Shown: piece after piece, positions 16,478 to 25,159 of the stretch
Layout: each line of letters starts with the position of its first letter
Position numbering within the stretch: the stretch's first letter is position 1
From: Chitinophaga flava
Lineage (GTDB): Bacteria > Bacteroidota > Bacteroidia > Chitinophagales > Chitinophagaceae
Length of the DNA: 64,000 nucleotides
Assembly: GCF_003308995.1 (NCBI RefSeq)
Contig: NZ_QFFJ01000001.1
Span: 3,953,331 to 4,017,330, forward strand
Direction: 5' to 3'
The notes under the pieces: generated by a model
The model's database searches: none
What the model was told of the DNA's origin: nothing
What the model saw: only the letters and a program-made list of their open reading frames with translations
Program-made: the position numbers and the translations under genes

Positions 16478-17149
16478 TTACGCGGCGTTGGCGTTGACCA
16501 TCGCTTCTGCACAAACTTCTGGAGAAGTGGCGGAATCACGGAACCTGAAGAAACCAAATACAATAATGGTGCTCAGGGTACCCACAATACTACCAACATA
16601 AACATCTGCAAAGAAATGTTGTGCCAGGTAGATGCGGGAATATGCAGCCGTCAGTGCCAGTATAATAAACAGTAAGCCCAGCTTTTTATTACGCAGGAAT
16701 ACTGAGAGAAAACTAAACATGGCAAAGGCCACGGCAGAGTGCCCGGAAGGAAAACTGCAGCTGCTGTGTACTGTCACCCATTTAACGGTGTGTACCAATG
16801 TGGCAGCTTCATCTCCAAAATAGCTGATAGGCCTTGGTGCATTAAAATAATGTTTGGCTACCTGCACTACTGCAGCTGCCAAAAGGAATACTCCCAGTCC
16901 GATAAAAAATACCCTGAACTTCTGCATGATCAGCATCAGCAACAGGATTAAACCGAACATAATTCCATCACCGAGATACGTGATCCCGGTAACAACAACA
17001 TCACCAAACGCTGAGTGTTCCCCGTTGATACCAAGAAATAACTCACGTTGACTGTAGGTGGCCAGCATTACTCCTCCTACTATGATCCACAGTAGGAAGG
17101 GCAGAAAGAAATATGCATTCTTTCTGAACAGTGTAAACAGCGTTTTCAA
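16478..17149 (-). CDS. PAP2-family membrane phosphatase
   Basis: 223-aa integral membrane phosphatase with five or six helices. The three PAP2 active-site motifs are present: KHYFNAPRP (motif 1), SCSFPSGHSAVAFAM with the catalytic His (motif 2), and SRIYLAQHFFADVYVGS with the nucleophilic His and its Asp (motif 3). Family members dephosphorylate phosphatidic acid, undecaprenyl pyrophosphate or lipid A. Its LptF/G-type neighbour upstream (11-bp gap) and ArnT-like neighbour downstream suggest an envelope-lipid function such as lipid A or carrier recycling. Exact substrate cannot be read from sequence. Confidence 0.92.
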   Translation of the reverse strand: MKTLFTLFRKNAYFFLPFLLWIIVGGVMLATYSQRELFLGINGEHSAFGDVVVTGITYLGDGIMFGLILLLMLIMQKFRVFFIGLGVFLLAAAVVQVAKHYFNAPRPISYFGDEAATLVHTVKWVTVHSSCSFPSGHSAVAFAMFSFLSVFLRNKKLGLLFIILALTAAYSRIYLAQHFFADVYVGSIVGTLSTIIVFGFFRFRDSATSPEVCAEAMVNANAA

Positions 17150-17160
17150 TTCTGTAGGTT

Positions 17161-18603
17161 TTAAATTGTAGGTTGCTTTTTAGACTTAATTTTTTGCAAG
17201 AACTTTTTTACCTTCTGGTATATGCGAAAATAAAATTCTTTATTGAATAAGTTGGAATCATTCATGGCTTTATAAATTAAAAAGCCGGCAATAGGCAACA
17301 GCACGATGTTCGAGAGCCACATCCCTGACCACGTGAACATCACACCGCTGCGGGCCATCTTTTCCCCGATCATAAAAAAGATGTTAAAGATCACAAAAAA
17401 GATCACGGCAAATACCAGCGGTGTTCCCAGACCACCCTTACGGATAATGGAACCCAACGGAGCTCCGATGAGGAACATCACCACACAGGCTGCCGCGAGG
17501 GTGAACTTACGCTGCCATTCCACTTTATGCATTAATATAACGCTGTGTTTCTCAGAATATTCTTTGGTAGGGGCATCCAATGACCCCAAAGTTTCCCGGA
17601 CACTCTGCTCAGCCCTGTCCAGCACGGCACGGCGGTTTTTTTCAGGAATGATGTTTTCAAACTCCTTTACTTTCAGCGGGGGGGCAGTAGCCGCCCAGGC
17701 GCTGTCTTTCCAGCGGAAGAAAGGGAAACGTACCGTCACGTAGGCGTTGACGGTTTTACCGAAAATCGTTTGGGCTTTTTCCAATGAGTCGATGGCCACA
17801 TCCAGCTGTCTGACGTTGAGCATCTGCTGGTTGGAGGCAAACAGATCCATATTGAGACGGTTGAAGGCAAATGAACTCAGGTCAAAGGCTTTACTGTATT
17901 TTTTGAAGCCCAGGCGGATCATGTCGCCGGGAACGGTATAACCGCGGTTGCCTCTCTCTTCATAACGCCAGCCGTTTTCCAGGATAAAATACAGGAAACG
18001 TTTGTTGGCAGTGAGCACCATTTGCCCCTTTTCAGCGAGGATAACCTTATCTCCGCCACCAGACTGGTTATCGAAGATCATCACCTGGTGAATGGTCTGG
18101 TTGTCTTTATCTTTCTGGGCCACCTTGATGGTATAGCCTGGAATATCGCGGTAGAAAACGCCGGCCTTGATATTGAAGGCTGGCTTGGAGTTGGTGATAT
18201 CGTACAGCAGGGATTTGGCCTGCAGGTTGGCCACCGGGATCACATAGTTGGCAAACAGGAATGCCAGAAAGCCGATGATACTACATACCACCATCAGTGG
18301 CCGGATAAAGCGGAGCAGGGATATGCCGGATGATTTGAGGGCTACCAGCTCAAAACTTTCTCCGAGGTTACCGAAAGTCATGATGGAAGAGAGTAGCACG
18401 GCCAGCGGGAGGGCCAGTGTCACGAGCGTGGCGCTGGTATAGGCGATGAGCTGAATGATCACCACCGTGTCCAGTCCTTTTCCTACCAGGTCGTCTACAT
18501 ATTTCCAGAGGAACTGCATTACCAGTACAAAAAGGGTCACAAAGAAGGTTGCCACAAAGGGCCCCAGGAATGTTTTAATAATTAATTTATCGAGTTTCTT
18601 CAC
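17161..18603 (-). CDS. LptF/LptG-family permease
   Basis: 480-aa YjgP/YjgQ-type permease, a subunit of the ABC exporter that extracts LPS from the inner membrane. It starts with MKKLDKLIIKTFLGPF, has transmembrane helices at about 12-34, 55-80 and 100-120, a large periplasmic jellyroll-like part (~125-375), and three closing helices (~385-460). Length is greater than the ~360 aa of E. coli LptF/G because of an enlarged periplasmic region, common in this phylum. It is followed after 11 bp by the PAP2 gene, consistent with an LPS/lipid A context. I cannot assign F versus G. Confidence 0.9.
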   Translation of the reverse strand: MKKLDKLIIKTFLGPFVATFFVTLFVLVMQFLWKYVDDLVGKGLDTVVIIQLIAYTSATLVTLALPLAVLLSSIMTFGNLGESFELVALKSSGISLLRFIRPLMVVCSIIGFLAFLFANYVIPVANLQAKSLLYDITNSKPAFNIKAGVFYRDIPGYTIKVAQKDKDNQTIHQVMIFDNQSGGGDKVILAEKGQMVLTANKRFLYFILENGWRYEERGNRGYTVPGDMIRLGFKKYSKAFDLSSFAFNRLNMDLFASNQQMLNVRQLDVAIDSLEKAQTIFGKTVNAYVTVRFPFFRWKDSAWAATAPPLKVKEFENIIPEKNRRAVLDRAEQSVRETLGSLDAPTKEYSEKHSVILMHKVEWQRKFTLAAACVVMFLIGAPLGSIIRKGGLGTPLVFAVIFFVIFNIFFMIGEKMARSGVMFTWSGMWLSNIVLLPIAGFLIYKAMNDSNLFNKEFYFRIYQKVKKFLQKIKSKKQPTI

Positions 18604-18767
18604 TGATAATGCCTGATTTTATTTTGATTTCCTCTCCTCAAGTTCCCGCAAAGGAGCAGATGGAGCAGGGGCAAAGATAATCTTTCCGCTTCTTTGCTTA
18701 CTTTGCTTCTGTGCCGGAGCACTTTATTTCTTTGCTTGCCTTGCTTTTTTGCGAAGGTAAAGTTAGT
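18604..18767. repeat. Intergenic region rich in CTTTGCTT repeats
   Basis: Between two divergent genes. Contains repeated ctttgcttnc units (for example 18692-18712 and 18730-18745) and a loose complementary stretch (cgcaaaggagcagatggagc, ~18649-18668), so it can form an imperfect hairpin. It resembles gap sequences at 16415-16456 and 43570-43655. No promoter consensus stands out. Confidence 0.45.
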
Positions 18768-19439
18768 ATGATTTCACAAAGGAGTGTTAAAGCAGACCTG
18801 AAAATACCGTTAAATTATATGGAAAATTTGTATTTGACTGCAGAGGAAGCGGAGATTGTTTTTTCGCCGAGGGTGATAGAATTGAAAAACAAGGCGATAG
18901 AGAAGGTGATGTTATTGATGGGCCGGTTACAGCAGGCGCTGGCGGCCTGGGATGCGGCAACTGATTTCCCTTTTGAGGAAGTGTGGCTGCGGCAGGGACC
19001 CAAAATCTCGAAGGGGGAGCAGTATAAGTCGCTACCCTGGGTGATGTTGGATTATCCGCGGTATTTCAGCAAAACAGATGTCTTTGCCTTCCGGAGCATG
19101 TTCTGGTGGGGGCATTATTTTAGTTGTACCCTGCACCTGGCGGGTACGGTCAAAAAGAGGTTTGAAGGACCACTGGCGGAGGCATATGCGCAATTGGCTG
19201 TTGCCGGTTTTTGCGTATACCTGCCGGAAGATGATCCCTGGGAACATGATTTTGAAGAAGGAAATTACCAAGCCATAGGCGATATGTGTTTTGAAGACTG
19301 GAAAAGGCTGGTCAGCCGGCAAAGTTTTATTAAACTGGCAAAACCGTTTGGACTGGAGCGTTGGGGAGAAGTTATCACGGATATAGTGGAAGCTTATGCT
19401 ACCCTGCTTAATGTTCTGAACGTTAAAGAAGGAAGTTAG
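18768..19439 (+). CDS. Conserved-looking hypothetical protein
   Basis: About 223 aa from ATG at 18768 (MISQRSVKADLK); an upstream in-frame ATG at 18711 would add 19 residues read through the CTTTGC repeat region and is unlikely. Mixed, soluble composition rich in Trp and aromatic residues (WLRQGPKISKGEQYKSLPWV, FRSMFWWGHYFSCTLHL), no signal peptide or membrane helix. I do not recognise the family. Its stop overlaps by a few bases the stop of the convergent START-like gene. Function unknown. Confidence 0.75.
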   Translation: MISQRSVKADLKIPLNYMENLYLTAEEAEIVFSPRVIELKNKAIEKVMLLMGRLQQALAAWDAATDFPFEEVWLRQGPKISKGEQYKSLPWVMLDYPRYFSKTDVFAFRSMFWWGHYFSCTLHLAGTVKKRFEGPLAEAYAQLAVAGFCVYLPEDDPWEHDFEEGNYQAIGDMCFEDWKRLVSRQSFIKLAKPFGLERWGEVITDIVEAYATLLNVLNVKEGS

Positions 19440-19816
19440 TTTCCGATGCGATGGAACAAATCTTTCACCTGAGATTCCCAAAGCTGACTCTGGTCTTTGA
19501 TTTCTCTCTTATCGGCGAAGTCTTTTACAACCAAAATGGTCATATTTGTCACTTCTGAAATCTGTATCCGGAATTCAAAAAACTCTTCTCTCGGAGCATG
19601 GAGCCAGTGGAACCTGATAAATTCATCTTCCTCCTGTTCCAGTATTTCTGCTTCTTCAGAACTGCCATTCCAGGAAAAGGAAAATACATTGTCCCTGTAA
19701 TCTACCTTGTCTGCAAACCATTCCTGCAAGCCTGCAGGGGTTGACAGGAATTCGTAAAGGATACCAGGGGAGCACCTAACCGGGAATTCCAACTCATAAA
19801 GCACTTTCTTAGACAT
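19436..19816 (-). CDS. START-like (SRPBCC/AHSA1-type) domain protein
   Basis: 126 aa, one START-like helix-grip domain: an N-terminal strand YELEFPVRCSPGILYEFLST, the loop GLQEWFADKV typical of AHSA1-like proteins, antiparallel strands (FSFSWNGSSEEAEILEQEED, FIRFHWLHA) and a C-terminal helix WESQVKDLFHRIG. The fold binds hydrophobic ligands or chaperone clients; the function here is unknown. It points away from rpoD and converges with the hypothetical gene, sharing the last bases. Confidence 0.85.
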   Translation of the reverse strand: MSKKVLYELEFPVRCSPGILYEFLSTPAGLQEWFADKVDYRDNVFSFSWNGSSEEAEILEQEEDEFIRFHWLHAPREEFFEFRIQISEVTNMTILVVKDFADKREIKDQSQLWESQVKDLFHRIGN

Positions 19817-20173
19817 CTCTCAAATAATTAGTAAATCAATATCATCTAGTTGCAATTATAGAAAATATTTTATTCTGTCAAAATAATTTACTGTTTTTTT
19901 TTAATTAATCTGAAGATTATATGATCACTTGAATTATTTTACAAATATTATATTTTTTTATAATATAAAAAATGCATATATGGGAAATAACTGCGTTTTG
20001 CCGTATGGGCAGCGGGTTTCATGAAAAAATATTAAGTCTTAAAGATCAATCGATTTTATTTGGAAATGATTTAAAAACGACAGATTTTTTTTGGCCGGCA
20101 TCTAAAAAAAGTTATTTTTGTCAGGCATTCATCAAATCTTAACTTTTTCTTAACCTGTAACTGTTCCGACTCT
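19817..20173 (+). promoter_or_regulatory. AT-rich region with rpoD promoter
   Basis: 357-bp gap without a gene. It is very AT-rich with many T-runs. TTTG at 20090-20093, 19 bases, then TATTTTTG at 20113-20120 match the TTTG-N19-TAnnTTTG promoter of this phylum and would give a ~45-nt leader for rpoD. The rest (19850-20060) may carry the divergent promoter of the START-like gene, but I see no clear match. Confidence 0.65.
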
Positions 20174-21046
20174 ATGTCAATGCGCCAACTTAAAATCACT
20201 AAGTCCATTACCAACAGGGAGTCTCAGTCCCTGGAGAAGTACCTGCAGGAGATTGGGAAAGTGGATTTAATTACGCCGGAAGAAGAGGTAAATCTCGCTA
20301 TCCGTATCAAGCAAGGCGATCAGAGAGCGTTGGAAAAGCTGACAAAAGCTAACCTCCGCTTTGTGGTGTCCGTTGCGAAACAGTATCAGAACCAGGGTCT
20401 GTCTCTCAGCGACCTGATCAACGAGGGTAACCTCGGGTTAATTAAAGCTGCCCAACGTTTTGATGAAACACGCGGTTTTAAATTCATTTCCTACGCCGTT
20501 TGGTGGATCCGTCAATCCATCCTCCAGGCACTGGCAGAACAGTCCAGGATCGTACGCCTGCCGCTCAACAAAGTAGGGCTCAGCAACAAGATCAGCAAGG
20601 CCTATTCCCAGCTGGAACAGGAATTTGAAAGAGAACCATCTCCTGATGAACTGGCTACCATTCTCGAAATCAACACAGACGAAGTAGAAGCTACCCTCGG
20701 TGTAGCCGCCCGTCACGTGTCTATGGACGCTCCTTTCATCGACGGAGAAGACAACTCCCTGCTCGACGTGCTCGAAAATCCGAACGCTGTCAGCGCCGAT
20801 GAAGAACTGGACCACCACGATTCACTTCGCCGTGAAATCGAACGCTCCCTGTCCACCCTCACCGACCGTCAGAAAGATGTGATCATGCTGTACTTCGGCA
20901 TCGCCGTAGAACACCCCATGTCACTCGAAGACATCGGCGAAAAATTTGGCCTCACCCGTGAAAGAGTACGCCAGATCAAGGATAAAGCTATCACCAAACT
21001 CAGGACCACCTCCAGAAGCAAACTGCTCCGGAACTACCTGGGATAA
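20174..21046 (+). CDS. rpoD: Primary sigma factor RpoD/SigA (short Bacteroidota form)
   Basis: 290-aa housekeeping sigma factor that directs RNA polymerase to TAnnTTTG promoters. Region 1.2 (SLEKYLQEIGKVDLITPEEE), region 2 (NLRFVVSVAKQYQNQGLSLS, DLINEGNLGLIKAAQRFDET, FISYAVWWIRQSI), region 3 (~135-200) and region 4.2 (SLEDIGEKFGLTRERVRQIK) are complete. It lacks the acidic region 1.1 of proteobacterial RpoD, which is typical for the phylum and fits the family length (~287 aa). Translation may start at 20174 or at the second ATG, 20180. A strong terminator follows at 21088. Confidence 0.96.
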   Translation: MSMRQLKITKSITNRESQSLEKYLQEIGKVDLITPEEEVNLAIRIKQGDQRALEKLTKANLRFVVSVAKQYQNQGLSLSDLINEGNLGLIKAAQRFDETRGFKFISYAVWWIRQSILQALAEQSRIVRLPLNKVGLSNKISKAYSQLEQEFEREPSPDELATILEINTDEVEATLGVAARHVSMDAPFIDGEDNSLLDVLENPNAVSADEELDHHDSLRREIERSLSTLTDRQKDVIMLYFGIAVEHPMSLEDIGEKFGLTRERVRQIKDKAITKLRTTSRSKLLRNYLG

Positions 21047-21087
21047 GTATTATTACGAATTAGGTTTTGTTGGATATAAACGCTTTG

Positions 21088-21127
21088 GCGGAGACAGGAG
21101 CAACAGCTCCCGGTCTCCGCTTTTTTT
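21088..21127 (+). terminator. rpoD terminator
   Basis: gcggagac (21088-21095) pairs with gtctccgc (21113-21120), with an inner ggag/ctcc stem and small loop, followed by seven T. It lies 42 bp after the rpoD stop. Confidence 0.88.
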
Positions 21128-21166
21128 GTTTGCAGGGGGCGCATGCCCGGAATCGGTAACTTTTAA

Positions 21167-21233
21167 CAACATTGTCAACATTCTCAACAATTCGCAACAT
21201 TCGTCGATAACTTAGCTCAACATTCGCAACATT
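21167..21233. repeat. CAACATT short-repeat tract upstream of ffh
   Basis: CAACATT occurs at 21167, 21176, 21195, 21218 and 21227 with a variant CAACAATT at 21185; the spacing is mostly 9 bases. The tract lies between the rpoD terminator and the ffh promoter. It may be slippage-derived or a binding array; no known operator recognised. Confidence 0.75.
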
Positions 21234-21259
21234 CGTAACTTATTCTCACCCAAAAACAA

Positions 21260-21267
21260 TACTTTTG
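21260..21267 (+). promoter_or_regulatory. -7 element for ffh
   Basis: TACTTTTG matches TAnnTTTG 23 bases before the ffh ATG. No clear TTTG at the -33 distance; the CAACATT tract occupies that region. Confidence 0.5.
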
Positions 21268-21289
21268 CAGTCCGTTTAAAATATCAACA

Positions 21290-22615
21290 ATGTTTGAATC
21301 ATTATCAGAGAGATTAGATTCCGCGTTTAAGCAGCTTAAAGGGGAAGGACGTATCAGTGAGATCAATATTGCCTCTACCGTTAAGGAAATCCGCCGTGCA
21401 CTGGTGGATGCGGACGTGAACTATAAAATAGCCAAGGAATTTACTGATAAAGTAAAAGACAAAGCCCTCGGTGAGAAGGTACTGACCGCCATCTCTCCCG
21501 GACAGCTCATGGTAAAGATCGTGAAAGACGAACTGGCCGAGCTGATGGGTGGCACTGAGGCAGAAATTGATATCAAAACAAACCCTTCCATTATACTCAT
21601 CGCTGGTTTACAAGGTTCTGGTAAAACTACCTTCTCCGGTAAACTGGCCAACTTCCTCAAAACCAAAAAAGGTAAAAAACCTTTGCTGGTAGCTGCCGAT
21701 ATCTACCGTCCTGCTGCGATCGATCAGCTGAAAGTGCTGGGCGAACAGATAGGCGTGGAAGTGTATAATGAGCCAGAGAATAAAAACGCCGTGCAGATCG
21801 CCGAAAACGCGGTCAAACACGCCAAAGCCAATGGCAATAACATCATCATCATCGATACCGCCGGCCGTCTGGCTGTTGATGAAGTGATGATGACCGAAGT
21901 GGCCAACGTGAAAAATGCCGTTAAGCCACAGGAAGTACTGTTCGTAGTAGACTCCATGACCGGCCAGGATGCGGTTAATACCGCCAAAGCGTTTAACGAC
22001 CGCCTGGACTTCACCGGTGTGGTACTCACCAAACTGGACGGTGATACCCGCGGTGGTGCGGCCCTGACTATCCGTTACACCGTGACCAAACCGATCAAGT
22101 TTGTGAGCATGGGCGAAAAAATGGATACGCTCGATGTGTTCTACCCTGAACGTATGGCTCAGCGTATCCTCGGCATGGGTGATATCACTACCCTGGTAGA
22201 ACGTGCACAGGCACAGTTCGACGAGGAGCAGGCCAAGAAGCTCGAAAAGAAGATCCGTCAGAACCAGTTCGATTTTGATGACTTCCGCGAACAGCTGCAG
22301 CAGATCAAAAAAATGGGTAACCTGAAAGATCTGATGGGCATGATCCCTGGCGTAGGTAAAGCCATCAAGGATATTGATATCAGTGACGACGCCTTTAAAG
22401 GCATCGAAGCGATGATCAACTCCATGACACCGGATGAGCGCGGTAACCCCGACCTCATCGACGGTAGCCGCCGCAAACGCATCGCCAAAGGCGCCGGAAA
22501 AAATATCCAGGACGTAAACCAGTTCATGAAACAGTTTGACCAGATGCGTCAGATGATGAAAATGATGAATAAGTTTGGTGCTGGCGGCCGTGGCCTGAAA
22601 GGAATGGTTCGTTAA
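21290..22615 (+). CDS. ffh: Signal recognition particle GTPase Ffh
   Basis: 441-aa SRP54 homologue that binds signal sequences with 4.5S RNA and docks with FtsY. N domain (1-90), G domain with P-loop GLQGSGKTTFSGKL (~104-117), DTAGRLAVDE, TKLDGDTRGGAAL, and the Met-rich M domain (~300-441: MGNLKDLMGMIPG, MINSMTPDER, MKQFDQMRQMMKMMNKFG). Length and motifs are complete. It lies upstream of rpsP with its own promoter region between; this order is common in bacteria. Confidence 0.97.
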   Translation: MFESLSERLDSAFKQLKGEGRISEINIASTVKEIRRALVDADVNYKIAKEFTDKVKDKALGEKVLTAISPGQLMVKIVKDELAELMGGTEAEIDIKTNPSIILIAGLQGSGKTTFSGKLANFLKTKKGKKPLLVAADIYRPAAIDQLKVLGEQIGVEVYNEPENKNAVQIAENAVKHAKANGNNIIIIDTAGRLAVDEVMMTEVANVKNAVKPQEVLFVVDSMTGQDAVNTAKAFNDRLDFTGVVLTKLDGDTRGGAALTIRYTVTKPIKFVSMGEKMDTLDVFYPERMAQRILGMGDITTLVERAQAQFDEEQAKKLEKKIRQNQFDFDDFREQLQQIKKMGNLKDLMGMIPGVGKAIKDIDISDDAFKGIEAMINSMTPDERGNPDLIDGSRRKRIAKGAGKNIQDVNQFMKQFDQMRQMMKMMNKFGAGGRGLKGMVR

Positions 22616-22634
22616 CAGGCCCGCGGAAATTTTT

Positions 22635-22665
22635 TTTGGAAATTTCAATTAAGAGGTTACATTTG
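22635..22665 (+). promoter_or_regulatory. rpsP operon promoter
   Basis: TTTG at 22635-22638, 19-base spacer, TACATTTG at 22658-22665: an excellent match to the phylum promoter. Expected start near 22672, leaving a ~47-nt leader before rpsP. Confidence 0.8.
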
Positions 22666-22718
22666 CATCCCTAAATAAACAATATTTCCTAACTCGCAAA
22701 AAATAACTCGACTTATTT

Positions 22719-23171
22719 ATGCCAGTAAAAATCAGACTGCAGAGACATGGCGCGAAGAAAAGGCCTTTCTATTTTATCGTAGTAGCCGACGCACGCGCTC
22801 CCAGAGATGGTAAATTCATCCAGAAAATCGGTACTTACAATCCTTTGACTGTACCTGCTTCCATCAACATCGATACTGAAAAAGCATTGCGTTGGTTGCA
22901 GAAAGGTGCACAACCTACCGACACTGTAAGAAGAATCCTCTCTTTCAAAGGTGTATTGTATTTGAAACACCTGTTAAGAGGTGTTACGCTGAACCTGTTC
23001 GACGAGCCTACTGCTTACCAGAAGTTTGCACAATGGCAAGCTGAGCACGAACAGAAAGTATCTGCCCGTCGTGACGGTCACAGAAAAGCAAGAATTGCTG
23101 CTCCGATCGTTAGAAAGGTAGAAGATACTCCTGCTGCTCCATCCGCAGAAGGAGAAGGTAACGAAGCATAA
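22719..23171 (+). CDS. rpsP: 30S ribosomal protein S16
   Basis: 150 aa. S16 core in the first ~85 residues (MPVKIRLQRHGAKKRPFYFI, GKFIQKIGTYNP, ALRWLQKGAQPTDTV) followed by a longer C-terminal extension rich in Ala, Arg and Glu, usual in Bacteroidota. It assists assembly of the 30S subunit 5' domain. First gene of the rpsP-rimM-trmD-rplS cluster; a hairpin with T-run follows, so the later genes may be partly uncoupled. Confidence 0.97.
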   Translation: MPVKIRLQRHGAKKRPFYFIVVADARAPRDGKFIQKIGTYNPLTVPASINIDTEKALRWLQKGAQPTDTVRRILSFKGVLYLKHLLRGVTLNLFDEPTAYQKFAQWQAEHEQKVSARRDGHRKARIAAPIVRKVEDTPAAPSAEGEGNEA

Positions 23172-23196
23172 AACGGTAACGTTTTAACAATACCTG

Positions 23197-23236
23197 AAAA
23201 AGGAAATATTTGCGGTTGCAAATATTTCCTTTTTTA
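23197..23236 (+). terminator. Hairpin terminator/attenuator after rpsP
   Basis: Perfect 17-bp stem 23197-23213 with 23218-23234, loop ggtt, ending in a T-run. It lies in the rpsP-rimM gap and may lower expression of rimM and trmD relative to S16. Confidence 0.85.
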
Positions 23237-23263
23237 ATTTCATGACAGGGCCCTCGCATTACG

Positions 23264-23788
23264 ATGAATAATTATTTCAGTATAGGAAAACTGGTGTCAA
23301 CGCACGGACTACAGGGAGAGCTGCTGTTAAGGCATAGCCTTGGTAAAAGATCTGCCCTGAAGGGTGTGACCGCCATCTTCCTCGAAGAACGGAAAAACAG
23401 CTTTATCCCGTATTTCCTGCAGCAAGTGACCGTTAAAGACGGAGAACATGTGTATATCCACCTGGAAGGCATAGATACCAAGGAAGCGGCTCAGAAACTG
23501 ATGCCCGGCCAGGTATACCTCCAGGAGGATGACTTTAAGGCGCAAACAGCTTCTTCCGCCCCGCTGGCTTTGCTCGGCTTCACAGTTGAAGACGCGCATC
23601 ACGGTACGCTCGGCACTGTAGAGGAAGTGATTGAAATGCCTATGCAGGTGCTTATAAAGGTGCATATCCAGGGCAAAGAGGCCCTGTTGCCCGTCAATGA
23701 GCAGTCACTCGTGAAAGTGGACCGGAAAAACCAGGTGGTACATCTGGACCTCCCGGAAGGGCTCGTTGAATTATACACAAACATGTAG
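23264..23788 (+). CDS. rimM: Ribosome maturation factor RimM
   Basis: 174 aa, normal length. N-terminal RimM barrel (~4-88: FSIGKLVSTHGLQGELLLRH, YIHLEGIDTKEAAQKL) and C-terminal PRC-type barrel (~95-170: LLGFTVEDAHHGTLGTVEEV, ALLPVNEQSLVKVD, LDLPEGL). It binds S19 and assists maturation of the 16S 3' domain. It ends 10 bp before the trmD start, so the two are co-translated. Confidence 0.96.
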   Translation: MNNYFSIGKLVSTHGLQGELLLRHSLGKRSALKGVTAIFLEERKNSFIPYFLQQVTVKDGEHVYIHLEGIDTKEAAQKLMPGQVYLQEDDFKAQTASSAPLALLGFTVEDAHHGTLGTVEEVIEMPMQVLIKVHIQGKEALLPVNEQSLVKVDRKNQVVHLDLPEGLVELYTNM

Positions 23789-23798
23789 CAAGAAATTT

Positions 23799-24470
23799 AT
23801 GCGAATAGATATCATCACCGTATTACCTGAGCTGCTGGAGAGTCCGCTTTCCCATTCCATTATGAAGCGGGCACAGACAAAAGGGCTGCTGGAAGTACAT
23901 GTACATCCCTTGCGGGCCTATTCCACCCTGAAGCACAACCAGGTGGATGATTACCAGTTTGGCGGTGGCGCCGGCATGGTGATGATGCTGGAACCGATTG
24001 TGAATGCCATCGAGTCTTTACAAGCTAAAGTACAGTACGACGAAATCATTTACCTGACTCCTGATGGCGAAACGCTGAACCAGCAGATGGCCAACAAATT
24101 ATCGATGAAGGGTAACCTGCTGATGCTGTGCGGCCACTACAAAGGGATAGACCAGCGTATCCGGGACCACTTCATTACCAAAGAGATTTCTATCGGTGAT
24201 TACGTGCTTTCTGGCGGTGAGCTGGGGGCAGCAGTGCTGGTAGATGCCATAGGACGGCTGTTGCCAGGTGTACTCAACGATGAAACCAGCGCACTGACCG
24301 ATTCCTTTCAGGACAACCTGCTGGCGCCTCCGGTATATACCAGGCCTGTAGATTTCCGGGGATGGAAGGTGCCGGACATTTTATTGAGCGGCAATCATAA
24401 AAAAATTGAAGAATGGCGGCATCAGCAATCGGTAGAAAGAACCCAGACGCGCCGGCCGGACTTGTTGTAA
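23799..24470 (+). CDS. trmD: tRNA (guanine37-N1)-methyltransferase TrmD
   Basis: SPOUT methyltransferase that makes m1G37 in tRNAs reading CNN and prevents +1 frameshifts. Start chosen at ATG 23799 (MRIDIITVLPELL), 10 bp after rimM, rather than the ATG at 23766 inside rimM. Motifs: DDYQFGGGAGMVMM, trefoil-knot SAM site LMLCGHYKGIDQRI, SIGDYVLSGGELGAAVLVDA and the active-site Asp helix after LLPGVLNDE. 223 aa, typical. Confidence 0.97.
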   Translation: MRIDIITVLPELLESPLSHSIMKRAQTKGLLEVHVHPLRAYSTLKHNQVDDYQFGGGAGMVMMLEPIVNAIESLQAKVQYDEIIYLTPDGETLNQQMANKLSMKGNLLMLCGHYKGIDQRIRDHFITKEISIGDYVLSGGELGAAVLVDAIGRLLPGVLNDETSALTDSFQDNLLAPPVYTRPVDFRGWKVPDILLSGNHKKIEEWRHQQSVERTQTRRPDLL

Positions 24471-24567
24471 TTTAATAGTTTAGAGATGTAATTAATGGTT
24501 ATACCAGGTTATCCACATAGATATCTTAAAAAATGCACAATATTTTCTAGATATTTTCCTGACTTAA

Positions 24568-24599
24568 TTTGGTAAATGCCATTTCTTGTTTTACTTTTG
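24568..24599 (+). promoter_or_regulatory. rplS promoter
   Basis: TTTG at 24568-24571, 20-base spacer, TACTTTTG at 24592-24599, placed 22 bases before the rplS ATG. This gives rplS its own promoter within the ribosomal cluster. Confidence 0.75.
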
Positions 24600-24621
24600 C
24601 ACTCCCATAAATATTTGAAAG

Positions 24622-24969
24622 ATGAACGCAATTTCGTTTGTTCACGAACAACTGACAGCTAAAAAACAGTACCCTAAGTTTAAAGCAGGCGACAACGTCA
24701 CTGTCAATTATAAAATCGTGGAAGGTAATAAAGAAAGGATTCAGTCCTTTAAAGGTGATGTAGTGAAAATCCAGGGTACAGGGTTTACTGCGTCTTTCAC
24801 TGTTAGAAAAATTTCTGACGGCATTGGTGTGGAAAGGCTGTTTCCGCTTTACTCTCCTCATATCGACGGCATTGTGCTGAACAAAGTAGGTAAAGTAAGA
24901 AGAGCGAAACTTTTCTACCTGCGTGAGCGCGCTGGTAAGAAAGCCCGTATCAAAGAAAAAAGGGTTTAG
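24622..24969 (+). CDS. rplS: 50S ribosomal protein L19
   Basis: 115 aa, complete L19 located at the 30S-50S interface. Recognisable stretches: FKAGDNVTVNYKIVEGNKER, IQSFKGDVV, FTVRKISDGIGVERLFPLYS, and the basic C terminus VRRAKLFYLRERAGKKARIK. Start at the only suitable ATG, 24622. A terminator follows at 24996. Confidence 0.97.
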   Translation: MNAISFVHEQLTAKKQYPKFKAGDNVTVNYKIVEGNKERIQSFKGDVVKIQGTGFTASFTVRKISDGIGVERLFPLYSPHIDGIVLNKVGKVRRAKLFYLRERAGKKARIKEKRV

Positions 24970-24995
24970 TATAAAATACAGGGAAATTAGTTACA

Positions 24996-25024
24996 GGCGG
25001 GACCGTGATGGTTCCGCCTTTTTT
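24996..25024 (+). terminator. rplS terminator
   Basis: ggcgggacc (24996-25004) pairs with ggttccgcc (25010-25018, one G-T pair), then a T-run. Confidence 0.88.
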
Positions 25025-25112
25025 CGTTCCTGCCAGCCTCAACCGGTCTTAAAATGGAATTAAATCTCCGCCTTTAACAAACCCGACGGGTGAAAAAGCG
25101 GATTTTATGAGT

Positions 25113-25120
25113 TACCTTTG
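25113..25120 (+). promoter_or_regulatory. -7 element upstream of tatA
   Basis: TACCTTTG matches TAnnTTTG 40 bases before the tatA ATG. No convincing TTTG at -33. Confidence 0.45.
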
Positions 25121-25159
25121 TTAACATCGTAGAAAACTTAAAAAACAACTTTTGAGAAG

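Noticed and set aside
21608..22648. 346-codon ORF on - opposite ffh
   Set aside because: Antisense to a complete SRP GTPase; no domain.
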